A stretch of 64,000 nt of DNA from Leuctra nigra (Eukaryota > Arthropoda > Insecta > Plecoptera > Leuctridae): positions 30,560,309-30,624,308 of the forward strand of contig OW203766.1 of assembly GCA_934045905.1 (NCBI GenBank), written 5' to 3'. The notes under the pieces were generated by a model. The model did not search any database. It saw only the letters and a list, made by a program, of their open reading frames with translations, and was not told where the DNA came from. The stretch's first letter is position 1. Each line of letters starts with the position of its first letter. The translations under genes were made by a program, and so were the position numbers. Of this stretch, positions 25,690 through 37,746 are shown piece after piece.

Positions 25690-25930
25690 ATCTTGTATGG
25701 TGTGATGTGTGATGTATGTGTGTGTTTTACTTTTTGACTACTAAACTGAAGAAGTTTATTGTATTTTATAACTTGCTATTGACTCATGTTGTGTTTATTT
25801 TTATTAATTTTTAATAATTAAATGTAATGTGTATTATACTTGTAATTATGGTTAGGTGGAAGAGCCACTGAGGTGGAACCTCGCCATATTGATTGTACTT
25901 TGTATGTATCGTTGTGCAATCAATAAAAGA

Positions 25931-25961
<31 letters not shown>
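25690..25961 (+). mobile_element. 3' end of a retroposed transcript (LINE-like), poly(A)-tailed
   Basis: The segment ends CAATCAATAAAAGAC followed by 30 A residues (25932-25961), with an AATAAA signal at 25922-25927 just upstream. The block GAGCCACTGAGGTGGAACCT and the AT-rich UTR-like sequence before it look like the 3' UTR of a CR1/Jockey-type LINE, but there is no coding sequence to prove it. The 5' limit and target duplication could not be fixed. A processed pseudogene is the alternative. Confidence 0.45.
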
Positions 25962-25965
<4 letters not shown>

Positions 25966-28569
25966 CAGTAACTCAAAACTCTTAAATTATATTTTATAAA
26001 GACTGCAAAGTTGTATTCATGCTTTTCACGAGACGTCATCTCATTGTTGTTCGGTCAGTCATCTGTTTTTCAGTATTTTTTGATATTATTTATGGTTTAC
26101 CTGTGCAATTGTAGGCAGCAGAAGAATTTCTTATAGGTATAAAACCACTTATTTACAAACTATCTTTGACTATAACCGATAATAATTAGTTTAAATCGAC
26201 TTGACAACTATCACCGAAAATATACTTTTTTACATTGTTGATGTAAAACAAAAGACGCCCGTGCAAAGCATGAATACAATACAAAGTTCAAGTCCCAATT
26301 ATCCAAAATTGTATTTATTTATACATACAATACAATTTTACTAAATAAATAAAAACCCACATGCCTAAGCCTGTGTGTGGGAGAGCTGGGTTTGTTTGTT
26401 AGAACACACTTTATAAATTTCAAGATAACGTATATTATAGTTCGATTAGCGATAAGATTTGTCTGTTAAATTGTATGGAGGTAAGAATGAGGTAAGAATT
26501 CACATTTTTGTAACAATTACTTGCACATTTAGTGCGCAATTGCAGTAAAATTTCTCAAATGTCGGCAATTAAATATTTAACCAATAAAACCAGGAAATCT
26601 CCATTTTACGTCTTCCAAGCTCTAACCTTCGACCCAAAACTTCACGTCTCAGCGATCATTACCATGGCAAGAATACATCAATTGAGCCTTGAAAATGAAA
26701 ATAATTCTTAACAAATCATCTCCACCATCACGCTTCTTGCAGCCAGAACTTACCTTGGAGGATTAGGTTTTTTTAATCTCTTGTGCGGGTTAACATTGCG
26801 TCATTGCGTGATTGCGTCCCTATTCGCTGAGGCATGATCTCAGAGATAAGCACGTCATGTACCATCACGTCATCTTAGCCGTGATGAGATTTCAATGACT
26901 CTCGAGCCATCTTCAGCGGTGATTTTGACCATGGGTCTCGCATCAGGGTCGATAATGTTACAGGTGTTTACACTTGATTGATGAGATGTAAACATTCCGT
27001 TGGGTTGATTTAATCATGGGTGAACTGTTGTTGTCGTTTGTAGAACCAATAATAAGATTCTTTATAGTTTCAAAATATTGGAATATTGATTAGCGTCGTA
27101 CGATGTTCAAATGAATTGGAACGTTTTTTGAATTGTTGTGTGAAGTAAGCCACAAACAATGTTCGGGAAATTCAAATATTGGCACTTTTCAAATATTGGG
27201 TGCTTCATTCAAATTAAAGTATGATATTTAAATGAATTGGAACGTATTCTAAATCGAGTAATCCAAAGATGTAACTACACATATTTTTCTGGACATTTAA
27301 AATATATTTTTATTTGTTCTTATAGAACTAATCACGAATTTCGTTTCAAATGACTAAATATTGGTATATGAGTCATATTGAGTCAGTATGATATTCAATT
27401 ATGATTATTTTTTATCTGCGTATTTAGTTCAGGTTCGGAAAATTGAAATATTGGAACGATTTTCTTCGTACAAAAAATCCTAATTTACGTGAGCTACGTT
27501 GGATAAATTCAGATATTGGAATAATTTATTCCCTTTTCATTACCTCTCTGATTAAAAAGTTCGTTTGTGCATCTATTTCATTTAAGATTGGATGCAGCTC
27601 GATATCTTCTGTGCTATAGATTTGTGGATACGTTTCGTACCCGAGGTTACCAGAGGGTTATTAATGTGATATGCAATGCATGTGAAGGTCACGCACGAAG
27701 ATGGTTCAGGTGTTGATGTCACTGCTTTGTCTTCAAGGATGTGAACGCTGAGAGATATATTAATCATATTGGCGACTTTCGATTTAGCACTAGAAATCGC
27801 CAACTATAACTTATAATTTGACGTCTTCCAAGTTTCATTCGAGTTTCAAAACCAATTAATTATTTTAAAAATACAACTTGTGTGAATTAAAAAGTAACAA
27901 TTATATAATTATACTTTTCCAAACTCATTTAGATTTCGGTTATGGGGGGGGGGGGGGGGGGGGCTGTTTTAAAACAACTGAAAACAACTTCTTTTTCAAA
28001 GCGAATTCTAAGATTATGTAAGCTATATTCTCTAAGAATAGCGAATTTTGCGAAGCGAAAGCGAATCAAAAGAATAAATAAAATTCTAGGTATTTGCTGA
28101 AAGCTGAGACTGTTCAAATTTGACTAGCACATACCTAACAAAGTGATATCCATTCATTGGCAATGACATGTTTATAAGAGTATTCCAATAACTATTACGC
28201 CATGTATTTAAACAATTAAGTCAGTACCCGCAGGTTTCATTGACTGGAAGTGAAGATAACAACTTTTACTACTGCGGCTGTATACATAAGTTATAAACAA
28301 ATCCTCATAAGTATTTTTGGGTAAATAAAGAAGCACATCATTAAATTTATCTTTATGTTATTATTTGCGATGCACTGATGCTGAAGGCTGTCTAGAGTTG
28401 AAATCACCTTCGTAGTGCAAATTAAAATAACTTCTTATTTCTTCAATCAAGGCTCTGCTTGTGTACAGTTGGTTGTTTCATCAGTAATTGAAATCCGATG
28501 AATAGATTTAAAACACATTTTAATTAGTATCTCCTTTTTGCTCTTAGGATAAGCCTTAAGGAATAATCA
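25962..28569. other. Anonymous AT-rich DNA
   Basis: No gene or element is supported. A pure poly(G) run lies near 27943-27963. Confidence 0.45.
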
Positions 28570-28664
28570 CATTTTTATTGGGAAATAGAGCAAACTCTGC
28601 TAAATTATGCAGAAGTGAGCAAATTTTTCCCAGTAGGTATATCGGATATATCCCAATAAAAATG
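28570..28664. repeat. Small inverted-repeat element
   Basis: Perfect 14-bp inverted repeats CATTTTTATTGGGA and TCCCAATAAAAATG bound a 95-bp segment. It could be a very short MITE. No target duplication is obvious. Confidence 0.4.
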
Positions 28665-30495
28665 ATGTTCCTGTAAAACAGAAAAGTAGCCTAGACGTCA
28701 ATACCGAAAAGTTGTGAACAAACGAATCTAACTCAACACTTGGCCTAGCTTAACCTAACTATCTTAGCTTAAACTAAATATCACATTTGGCCTAGCTAAT
28801 CTATGCTATAGCCTGCTCCAACTTTGTAAAACCCAACCTTTTACACGTTTTCACTTGCTTTACTTGAATATGACATTCACAATTATTTTACATACCTCAC
28901 CTGTTTCATAGAACAATACTAAAGCATTGTTCTTACTTCACTATGGACACTTCTTCGCCTTGCATTGAATTATCTAGTAGGAACTTATTTTTTAATTATA
29001 GGAATATACCATTAGAGCTTTCCTCATTTTCACTTCATCTTCTTGCATCCAGATTTGTGACACAAATGGGGAGAAAAGTTGAGCAACTTACTGTATCTAC
29101 ATTCTACCTACGTACGCCATTCTCCCTCTGGAAAGTTTGAAGAATACAATGAGTTTAAAGTTCTAAACAACATCAACAGATAGTTGGACTTCTGAGGCTC
29201 TTTCAAACAAAACTGTCGCAATCTAGAGGAATAGATATCATTCAATTCAAAGCACTCGGGATCTTCTTGTTTTTTCCAGCGAAATAAATTGATTGATACT
29301 AATGACATTGTCACGACTGTCAGGGCACGCTATTTGTTTATATAACGAAAATAACATATAATCTGCATTCTCAAAATGAAATTCTATACAATTCTAAAAT
29401 AATTAAATCTTTCAAGTTGAAAACAAGTTACAATAAGTACTTATAAGTTTGAATTCGTGCCAAAATTTGACAGAAAAATAAAATGTAAATGTGTTTTTAT
29501 GTGGCAACTTAGGTATACCTACACTGCTACTTATATACCACTGCTGAATGGGATCTATATTAAAAGGCCCCATGCCTGGGATAGTGTTTTACCTCTGTTT
29601 CTCATATTTTATTTCGCGAGCGACGGAACATATCGTTTCCATTCGACCATCTTTGATTCGACTTATTTCGCACTTCCTCTGTTTCCTTGGGGTAAAGCCG
29701 ATCAAGCTTCTAATAACAAAGTTCTTGGTTTTCTACGTCTCTCTAATATGTATTTGAATATTGACTGGACACACTACTATGAAATAATAATTTGTCAGAA
29801 ATGCTAATATTTTTATCACGTGCCAAGAGATCATTTGCATTTCTGGAATAATGAGTTTTTCAGTGTTGAATATTTGATTCCGTACCATCCCTTTCACTGT
29901 TCACCACCTGCATATTCATTAACCCTCCTGTTCTCCTTCAATCTTCCACCCTGCACATGTCATCACCTGATCAATACCACATGTCATGGCTTTGTTGCAT
30001 GCAAATTGCACTTGTTATCTTGGCAGGGGTCTTCAGATATCAAGCCAAGGACACACCCTGCTGCATTCCTGTCACACGCTATGCAAATCAAACCAGTCCA
30101 CTGCAATGGAACGCATATTCTTCCGCAATATGTCGGAATATTGTCAACTGATATTATGCGGACGTGGCTGCGAGTTGAGTTGGAATTGAGATGTAACGTC
30201 CCACGTGCAAAACATAACCTTGCTAATTGGATAGAGTTGTCGCAAGTTCATGGGACAGGAAACACTTTTCAATGTGGCTCATAAAATACTTGAGAATGTA
30301 GAATGTTCACTGATCGAAGTAATTTTAAAGATTCTAGATCTAAATTGCTTTCCAACATCAACGAGCGAAAGCTTGTAAGCATTTCTCATGTAATTTACGT
30401 AAACAATATAACGTAACCTATTTGCTTTGCCTCAAAAGTCAATCTGTTACAAACATTTACAGAACACCTGTGCAAAGATAATGCGCGAAACGATC
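28665..30495. other. Anonymous DNA
   Basis: Open frames of 116 and 154 codons at 29457-29807 and 29820-30284 have no recognisable domain and a composition close to that of the surrounding DNA. I do not call them genes. Confidence 0.35.
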
Positions 30496-30550
30496 CACTG
30501 CCTTCTTTATACGATCTCTTCGCGCTCTTCATCAGATGAAGAAGGCAGTG
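30496..30550. repeat. 55-bp micro-palindrome, CACTGCCTTCT type
   Basis: CACTGCCTTCTT at 30496 pairs with AAGAAGGCAGTG ending at 30550. The ends resemble those of the segments at 44403-44461 and 52469-52504, suggesting a family of very short hairpin insertions. No clear target duplication is seen at this copy. Confidence 0.5.
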
Positions 30551-32019
30551 ATAGGAAACGTTCGATTGTAATTACGAAATTCGAATAACCTCGAAGTTCT
30601 GTCAAATTGGCGGGGATGTATCAAAGCGAGATAGAAATAACCAAGCGGATGATTGATTGCATGTTGTTTTGCTATCGGCGGAGAAGATGTATTTCCTATT
30701 GTTTTCTTGTAATTTGTTTCAATAATTGAAGGACAGAAAGACATTGACAATTTACACGTTTTATAGACTTTAATATTAGACATTATGTTACCTTGTTTCT
30801 AATTCACCTAGCTATTATTATTAACCTGTTCATGTGACATTATTTTTTCAGTTTATTTTCTCAAATGAAGTATATTTTAGTTTAATTTTTCGCCATTTAA
30901 ATAGATTTTAATTGGCTTGTGTTACCGAGTAATTATGTACTGCATACAATTTTACAAATAATCGGATGTTATAAAAAAAAACTCTCTACACGATATTTCC
31001 GAGGATTTGTTTAATATAAAAAATGTAGACTATTAAAAGACGCCAAGATTCTAAGTTCAACAGACATTTATACGTTCAAAATTATACCTTTAACTGCTTC
31101 ATATAAATGTTTTCATCTAATGGAGTAACATTATATTTTAACGATGTTTGCGTATCACATCAAAGTAAATCCCTCTTGTTGTTTCATTTTATGTCATTAA
31201 AAGAGGTTTCTGCAGCCTTCAAATGCTTTAAAATTATTTATATGATAATGTTCTTTTCATGTTTACAAGATATTTCGAGAAATTAATTCGAACACAACAA
31301 GTTCTTTTCCGGTTTTTATTCAAACTGAACTGGTATATTCGAGTCCTCAAGGAAAATAAATTCCAAAACTCCCGAATTGTAGTCTATGTATTTTCTCTGT
31401 GATGTTTAAATACATATTAAGTAGGTAGGTATTATTTATTGATACTTTAAGAAGACTATCTTAATTGATTAAACTATTACTTCTATTTTGGTAATGAACT
31501 CGTTATCCTTGGTGAATCTTTTAGAATGGACGAAAATAATTAATACAAATGTGAAAATGATACAAGGATAGATTGATGGGATGATTTGAAATAAATCACG
31601 ACATGTACTTCAATGCTGGATTCTCAGCACCTTGTTAACACTTAGGAATGTTAATTATGAGTCATGTCCGACATTCCCGACATTAGAATATTATAGAGTT
31701 CAGGACATGACTAATGCATGTCTGCTTGAAGATAACAATTTTTATCACATCACTGACATCAGCTAAAATTCTGTAAGCTTCAAATGATCCATTACAATTG
31801 CAAATTTAATTATACTTCACAGAAATCCTGCAAACTTTGCCATCGCATCTGAATGGAATTATCATGCAAATTGAGGTGTCGTAATTCTTCTATTCATGTC
31901 TGTGAGGTATAATTGAGTGATTGAGTAATTGAGTAAGTGTAATTATGTGAATGATTATCAGTTCAAAATTAACCTATATTATTTATTTACTTCTTTTAAT
32001 GGTCGATTATCGTTGCATA
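30551..32019. other. Anonymous AT-rich DNA
   Basis: Nothing that I can identify. No gene, RNA or bounded repeat. Confidence 0.45.
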
Positions 32020-32090
32020 TTTGTGCAACGAGGCTAATGGCGACGAATGAATGAATGATTAATATGATGATGGAGATGATGATACGCAGC
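32020..32090 (-). repeat. SINE 3' tail fragment
   Basis: On the minus strand this ends in ATTAGCCTCGTTGCAC after CGTCGCCATTAGCC-like sequence and an ATC/TCAT-type stretch, matching the tail of the SINE at 40922-41195. Head and body are missing. Confidence 0.5.
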
Positions 32091-32330
32091 CTCTTTATGA
32101 TCAAAATCATAAAGAACAGGAGCGAAAGTTGAGGACCTCTGGAGAAAAAGTCCAGAGCTTTACTGCCTGAGCTAACTTGCTCCATGTATTTGATTTTTTT
32201 TTTAAAAACGTGTGTTGCGAAATGTTCCAATTTCGATAACAGTAAATTACAATTATCTTATTATTGGATTGATAATTTTCGTAACATCTCAGGTGGGATA
32301 TTGCAAATAGGTAAAGATTTTATCACTGCG

Positions 32331-32400
32331 GTGGAATTCGAACCCACGCCCTTTTGATTTCCGGTTCACTGCTCTATACCAACTGAGCTACGGTGATTCA
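32331..32400 (-). pseudogene. tRNA-like sequence (tRNA-derived SINE head or tRNA pseudogene)
   Basis: On the minus strand it has an A-box-like TAGCTCAGTTGG, a D stem GCTC/GAGC, and a T arm GTGGG-TTCGAAT-TCCAC with a B box GGTTCGAATTCC. The anticodon stem does not pair well and the acceptor stem needs a bulge (ATCAC pairs with GTGAT). A functional tRNA is therefore unlikely. Beside it lies a perfect 14-bp hairpin, CATTCAAATTTGCA/TGCAAATTTGAATG (about 32398-32441). Confidence 0.55.
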
Positions 32401-32441
32401 TTCAAATTTGCATGGATTATACATTCTGCAAATTTGAATGA

Positions 32442-32852
32442 TCTAATTATTGCCTAATTTATGTCGACAAGGGCATGTTTTTTAACGCTCTGCTAAATTT
32501 AAACAGTTGATTAGGACTTGATTGCCATAACAACCAATACCATTAAGAAACTCTTCTGATTACAAGACTAAAATCAAGAGAAATGTCAGTTGGATTCTCT
32601 TCCGATTCCTTCCTGATCTCGATATTCTCTGATTGCAAGACTACGTCTAGTGTCACTGACATTAGGTGTCGCCCGACCTCCAATGTCAATACAATCACAT
32701 GCTAATCATTTTAAAACAATTCATTCACATCTCTTAACGGTGGTTTAAACACTCATTTTGTCAACGCTTTTCCTCCAACGCATTTGCATAGCGATTACAT
32801 CCCATTATAACGTTAACTGCACATACCCATCTTGTCTAGTCATTTCTTCAAG
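32442..32852. other. Anonymous DNA upstream of an exon candidate
   Basis: No feature identified. The last bases form a pyrimidine-rich stretch (ATTTCTTCAAG) that could act as a splice acceptor for the candidate below. Confidence 0.3.
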
Positions 32853-32969
32853 TATGTTAAAGGAAAATGGCAATTCTCGGAAACTAATGCGTCAGACCGG
32901 AGAGAAAACGGTGGTCAGACACAGAGATGAAGATCCAGTCACAGCATCCATCCTTGACCTCCTAAACAG
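32853..32969 (+). other. Candidate internal exon, unrecognised protein
   Basis: This 117-nt segment is bounded by an acceptor-like TTTCTTCAAG and a donor AACAG|GTAACT. It is open in one frame and encodes a charged, non-repetitive peptide including RQTGEKTVVRHRDEDPV and SILDLLN. The frame closes with TAA inside the donor. Both ends fall in phase 2, as for a symmetrical internal exon. I recognise no family. Sequence just downstream (33000-33110) is also GC-richer than average. It may be chance. Confidence 0.3.
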
Positions 32970-33752
32970 GTAACTATGACCAGAGTTCAAGATCACTCGC
33001 GGCGTAATGGTCATCTTCTACATCCAGAGATGAGAAGTGGAACGCCCGATCGAAGTCGAGGAAACCGTACACGATCGACAGTCTCGGTTGTTTTAACTAC
33101 TTGGTCGTGACGTTAGGTAATCCCGCGTAACATTGTTTACAAGTAACTCTATAGTATTTTATAGTCAATGATGTCATCAATAAAGAATTTTACAATTACT
33201 ACGTGTGATTAATAGAAAGAAGCGTTTTTGTGACGTAATCATCGTACCCTTATTAGCGGTTTCTCATTCACAATTATTAAACGAAAGTTAAATGCCCGTT
33301 TTATCGTTTTAACTAATATTCAATCAAAGTTCAAATCAGTTTACGTTAAATAATCGATTAAATATTAATTTACAAGTTAACTATGGTTATTAAAAGCATG
33401 ATTAGGTTTCGAGCAGGCGTAACGTAACGTAATGTGTGTAACTAAAGCTGTAGGGTTGTTAAATATGATTGTTCCGTTGGGCCACGAGTCTTTCTGAAAC
33501 TTTCTCTCTCTCTTCTAATTGATTGCTAATGATTGATTGCGCCACTAGTAACGCGAGAAGAAGCTACTTGAATGTTTCGAGATGAAATAAGACGATCTAC
33601 TTTGTTCGTGCCACGTTGTTAAACCAGGTTATGACAGGTTGGGTTGCGCGGAATTTGAGATACGTTTTAGAACGAAATTGTGATTCAAATTTTAGCGCCG
33701 ATTTGATAAGATTTTACTGCCTCACTGGAACGTTCGAGTTATTTGAACCCCA

Positions 33753-34120
33753 TAAAAAACACTCCATGTAAAAATACCAGCCAAGTCTCTTCAACTATAA
33801 AAAATAGAAGAAATCTAAAAATTCAGCACTGAAAAGTAGTGATATCAAAAAATGGGCCAAGTCAAAACTTCATTTTAAAAACCAAAATGTACTTGGCGCA
33901 TCGTGTATATAAATAGTATAGAAGTATTTATGCCAGAAATTAAATGTGCCTAAATTATATAATATGAAAAACGATGCGCCAAGTATATTTTGGTTTTTAA
34001 AATGAAGTTTTGACTTGGCCCATTTTTTGATATCACTACTTTTCAGTGCTGAATTTTTAGATTTCTTCTATTTTTTATAGTTGAAGAGACTTGGCTGGTA
34101 TTTTTACATGGAGTTTTTTA
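33753..34120. repeat. Long fold-back, copy B
   Basis: Left arm 33753-33904 and right arm 33971-34120 are inverted repeats with about one internal difference plus a changed outer tip, separated by a 66-nt AT-rich spacer. The arms share the layout of the fold-back at 22135-22530 (CCAGCCAAGTCTCTTCAACT, AGTAGTGATATC, ACTTGGCGCATCG). They differ from it at several positions, and those differences are present in both arms. Confidence 0.85.
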
Positions 34121-34149
34121 CATCACTCATTTTTTTAGTTTACTTACAC

Positions 34150-34735
34150 AACTTGTAACACATATCGGAGCAAAAATGACTAATTCCTTAAAAAAAATAC
34201 ACCGTTTCCGAATTGGTTACTACGAAAAATTGTGTTTGGTGCTAAATATAAGCTTAAAATTATATTCCATGAAGAATTGCGAAAGCATCGTTCCAATAGG
34301 TCCAGCCGTTTTCGAGATATGGCATCACTTCCGGTTTTCAAAATGGCGGCTGAAATTACGGCTACCTAGAATTTATTTCTATAAATGTTATGTATCATTA
34401 TAAGCCTTCTGAATATGTAGTTATGTAGTAAGAGGCGATTCAATTCTTATTCTTCATTTTTATGACGTCATTTCCGGTTTCGGTAATAATAAATGTATAT
34501 TTTGACTATTGATATTCCATAAAGATGACCGTCTGAATCATTTGGCGATAGTTTTATTCCGATCGGTGTAGCCGTTTTCGAGATATGACGTCACCTTCGG
34601 TTTCAAAATGGCGGCTTCCGGTTGGATTTATAAAAAGGCACCTCAGACGCCAAAAGTGCACATGTGGTAAAAATTTCAAGTCGATCGGTTTAGCCGTTTA
34701 GGCTGTGGCCCTGTCAACAGTGTTTCCTGATATCT
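34150..34735 (-). repeat. ETS/CRE-like tandem array, copy B
   Basis: The units of 20997-21990 occur here in reverse. Perfect TGACGTCA sites lie at 34463-34470 and 34586-34593. A third unit near 34323-34350 reads CATCACTTCCGGTTTTC followed by AAAATGGCGGC on the plus strand. Fewer units are present than in copy A. Confidence 0.75.
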
Positions 34736-35045
34736 GAATCATCATCATCATCATCATCAGATAGGTTTTAAAAGGGGTGTAATTTCACTGTCTTCACGGC
34801 CCTCTAGGTCGCAAAAGGCACAACCTGTTGTTCCCAAATTTGGTATATGGTGTGGGGTGGGCCATAGCTCGAAATTAAGATATTTCGCAACAATGTGAGA
34901 TTTTTCAATTTTGAGATCCAGTAGGCCGAAAATGCTATGTTGTTGCTTACAGAAAAAGTGTTTGGTCTGCTCCTCAGTTTATATAGGCATTTACGGTATG
35001 TTGAGTGTATAGTACGACTTGGTTGGGTGGAGCGACCGCTCCACT
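34736..35045 (-). repeat. 270-bp repeat module, copy B, with adjacent ATC microsatellite
   Basis: This is the inverted partner of 18819-19085: TTCACGGCCCTCTAGG, CCCAAATTTGGTATA, GGGTGGGCCATAGCTCGAAA, and the terminal palindrome GTGGAGCGACCGCTCCAC ending in CTAG. An (ATC) microsatellite (34739-34762) lies between it and the array. The whole of 33753-35045 is therefore a LINE-free version of the composite at 18819-22530. Confidence 0.75.
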
Positions 35046-35608
35046 AGATATATATTTCGAACATGTCTTAAAATCAAGTTATTAGGACTAAAAAAGATGA
35101 AATATAAAAACTATTCCAATAACTTGAATATCAATCCCCTAAATGTTGATCATAACATAATATATTGTATTATAATCATTTATTAAACATTTATATGAAA
35201 ATAGTCGGGCCTCAAGGTCTTCAAGAGATTATGCCAGCCTTGAAGCCTCATATAGGTAATGTATGTTTTTTTTCGAAGTTACTATTATTACTTATTAGTG
35301 TGTGCCCACATCCAAAAATGAATATCAAAGATCATGATTTATTTTAATATGTTTTTTTTCTGTTGAAAGAACGAGGAATAAAATCTGCATGTAAGGTCTC
35401 GATTTTTGAGGAATCACACATCATAACGGTTTTAACAAAACTAAAAGTCAATTCGCAATTGAGATGATACATATTCGTATTTTACCTAGACATAATATAA
35501 ATGCAAATATTATTCAACCATCACACACATAATGGCAATAACTCTTTATTATTTATCTACACCTCGAGAAATGATATTACGATCAACATAAAAGACTCCA
35601 TTCCTTGG
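35046..35608. other. Anonymous AT-rich DNA
   Basis: No gene or element is supported. Confidence 0.4.
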
Positions 35609-35714
35609 AGTATCAGCTTTTAAGTTGTCAAAGTTAGCTAGAGCAAAAACCACTCCATTTAAGTTTACCGAACTTGAAACAAAGTGGACTTTGAACAGCT
35701 TAAAAGCTGATACT
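35609..35714. mobile_element. Short MITE with AGTATCAGCTTTTAAG terminal repeats
   Basis: Terminal inverted repeats begin AGTATCAGCTTTTAAG at both ends and extend, with one gap, through TGTCAAAGT-like sequence. The element is 106 bp and non-coding. No target duplication could be fixed. Confidence 0.55.
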
Positions 35715-36242
35715 TAAAGAAATTTAGTATTTTATATAGATTTTATTTCCCTTTTTTCATAGTAGCAAAGGTTATTTACATTATTAGTAAATAATTTACT
35801 TTCAATTTGTGGAACATGAGAATGGTTGTAAGATCAGGAATTGTTCAAATAGGTCACGGTACTTTTATTTATATTTATGTTCGTTCGTACTTCCTGCTTG
35901 TAGGGATGTAATCTTGCCAACGTCTCTCTTTGCTCCAGTTGCTGTTATCAATCTTTGCGTGACGCCAACAAATCCTAGCCACGATGTTAAAAACAAGAAT
36001 GTCTAAAAATTATCATTAACTTCAACAAAAGATGCTGTTCCACTAATATTTTTTAAATTTGTTTCAAACTGCATAGATGTCTTTTAGACCGTAACCATGA
36101 TAATATGTTATTGCGAATCATGGGCTCATTTTAAATTACAAGACCAATTACATTTCGCAGCCAGAATGACTTTACAGGTTTCAGATTTCCATAGAAACAT
36201 GAAATATGAGTTGTAATTCAGAGTAGAAGAGTTCTAGCCTCA
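35715..36242. other. Anonymous DNA
   Basis: No feature that I can support. Confidence 0.35.
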
Positions 36243-36250
36243 CTTTCGTG

Positions 36251-36849
36251 CAGTGTTGAATCCAGAAATTTTTCTCGGGAGGGGCACTTAAATAGTTAGG
36301 GGTGGCATATTTTTTTGGTACTTTTTGGATGTTGGTGTTTCGGGGGGGGGGGGGGGGGGGTTGTGTTAATTTATGAATAATGCTTGTAGTTGTACAAAGC
36401 CCAAAGCAATTATTATACGTAATATATTTTGAAGTCACAGTGGAAAACAGGGGGTTCGGGGGCGTAGCCCCCGAGAAAATGTTTGATCAAGGTAATTCGT
36501 TTCTAGGTTTAATTTTGAATCACAGAGTATAGCTATTTTGGGGAATTATAAATTGCAAAATATCCAAAAAAATGGTCTAAGAGATTTAATAATAGGTAAA
36601 TTTATTGAACTTATCAGGATATGCATGTCCGGGGCGCATAGCCCCGGAAAATTTTTGGAATTCTAACTCAATTCAAACCGTTTTGGAAGGTTTTTGACAT
36701 GATCCGTCTATTTTTACGTGTTTTTTTTACATATTATTTTGAAGGTATTTTTAATAGGTATTTGTGCTGGGGGGGGGGGGGGGCACATGCATACCTCGGG
36801 GGGGGGGGGGGGCACTGCCCCCCCCGAGGTATGCCTGGATTCAACACTG
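36251..36849. mobile_element. hAT-type MITE with 8-bp target duplication CTTTCGTG
   Basis: The 599-bp element has 15-bp perfect terminal inverted repeats CAGTGTTGAATCCAG / CTGGATTCAACACTG. It is flanked by identical octamers CTTTCGTG at 36243-36250 and 36850-36857. Termini starting CAG plus an 8-bp duplication define hAT-type elements. The interior holds poly(G) tracts (about 36342-36360, 36771-36783, 36799-36812) and GC hairpins such as GGGGGCGTAGCCCCC. No transposase is encoded, so it is non-autonomous. Confidence 0.85.
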
Positions 36850-36857
36850 CTTTCGTG

Positions 36858-37587
36858 TTTAGTGCTGAAAGAGTGCGCCATTGTCGCTCGACCTCTTTGA
36901 GGTTAGGTTGCTTTGCTAAGTAATAAGTACCGGTAATTAAGCATAAATGAGGTATGTCCACTGTTTAGCAAGAAGAGTGGGTGACTTCGGTTATCGGTAT
37001 TTATTTGCACCGTCTATTCATGAGATTATGTAAATTTTATAAAGCCAATCCTTAGTCTTGAGTGACGCGAAGGGTTCTCCGATTTTTAAGTTTTCATAAG
37101 CGGACCATTTCAAGGTATTTTGTATAATGTACCTATTTATTTCAAACATCTCATAGATTGTGATAATACACAGGTGTTAAGGAACTAACAGTTAAAAAAG
37201 AGTTAAAATAGAAAGAAAAGTTAAAAAGTTGAAAAAGCGATGAAAGTCTGTAAAACGCACGGGACGGTGACGCCCTCATGATTTGTTTGATTTTTTAAAT
37301 TCAGTAGGCCTGATGTCAATTCTTTTACATGTCATCAAAATATTGGCTCCAATTGTTTATTCAATTTCATTTTTAGTGTCGTTTTATGTTTTAATGATTT
37401 GCTGAAAAATTGTTATGTTTTTTATCATTTTTTCACAGTAACTACCTAATAATGTGTAAACATATCGATAACTAAGTGTAATTTGTAACGGAACTGCAAC
37501 CGAAACTGATGAATTCATAGGGAACATAATCTACATAAATGGGCTCCATTTCTTTGGAAAATAATCATTCTTCCAACTTTCAAGTTA
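36858..37587. other. Anonymous AT-rich DNA
   Basis: Nothing identified. No coding signal. Confidence 0.4.
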
Positions 37588-37741
37588 AAGCTTGTTTTCC
37601 ATGAACGCGAAATAGCGCCGCAACTCCATGGATACGCATAGATACAGCCAGCCATTTAGATCAGATCAGCTGAATCGCGGCTCGCGAAATCGTTTTGCGA
37701 TGCGAATTCGCGACGATTCGCATTCATGGAAGACCAAGCTT
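37588..37741. mobile_element. MITE with AAGCTTG terminal repeats and TA flanks
   Basis: Terminal repeats AAGCTTGTTTTCCATGAACG and, at the other end, the reverse complement of AAGCTTGGTCTTCCATGAAT bound a GC-rich 154-bp body containing ATTCGCGACGATTCGC. TA lies at both junctions (37586-37587, 37742-37743). It is probably Tc1/mariner-like. Its right end is interrupted by the next element's target duplication. Confidence 0.6.
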
Positions 37742-37746
37742 TAGAC

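Noticed and set aside
29457..30284. Open frames of 116 and 154 codons
   Set aside because: No domain, no codon bias distinct from the flanks, and no splice or start evidence. Chance open frames of this length are expected in 64 kb.
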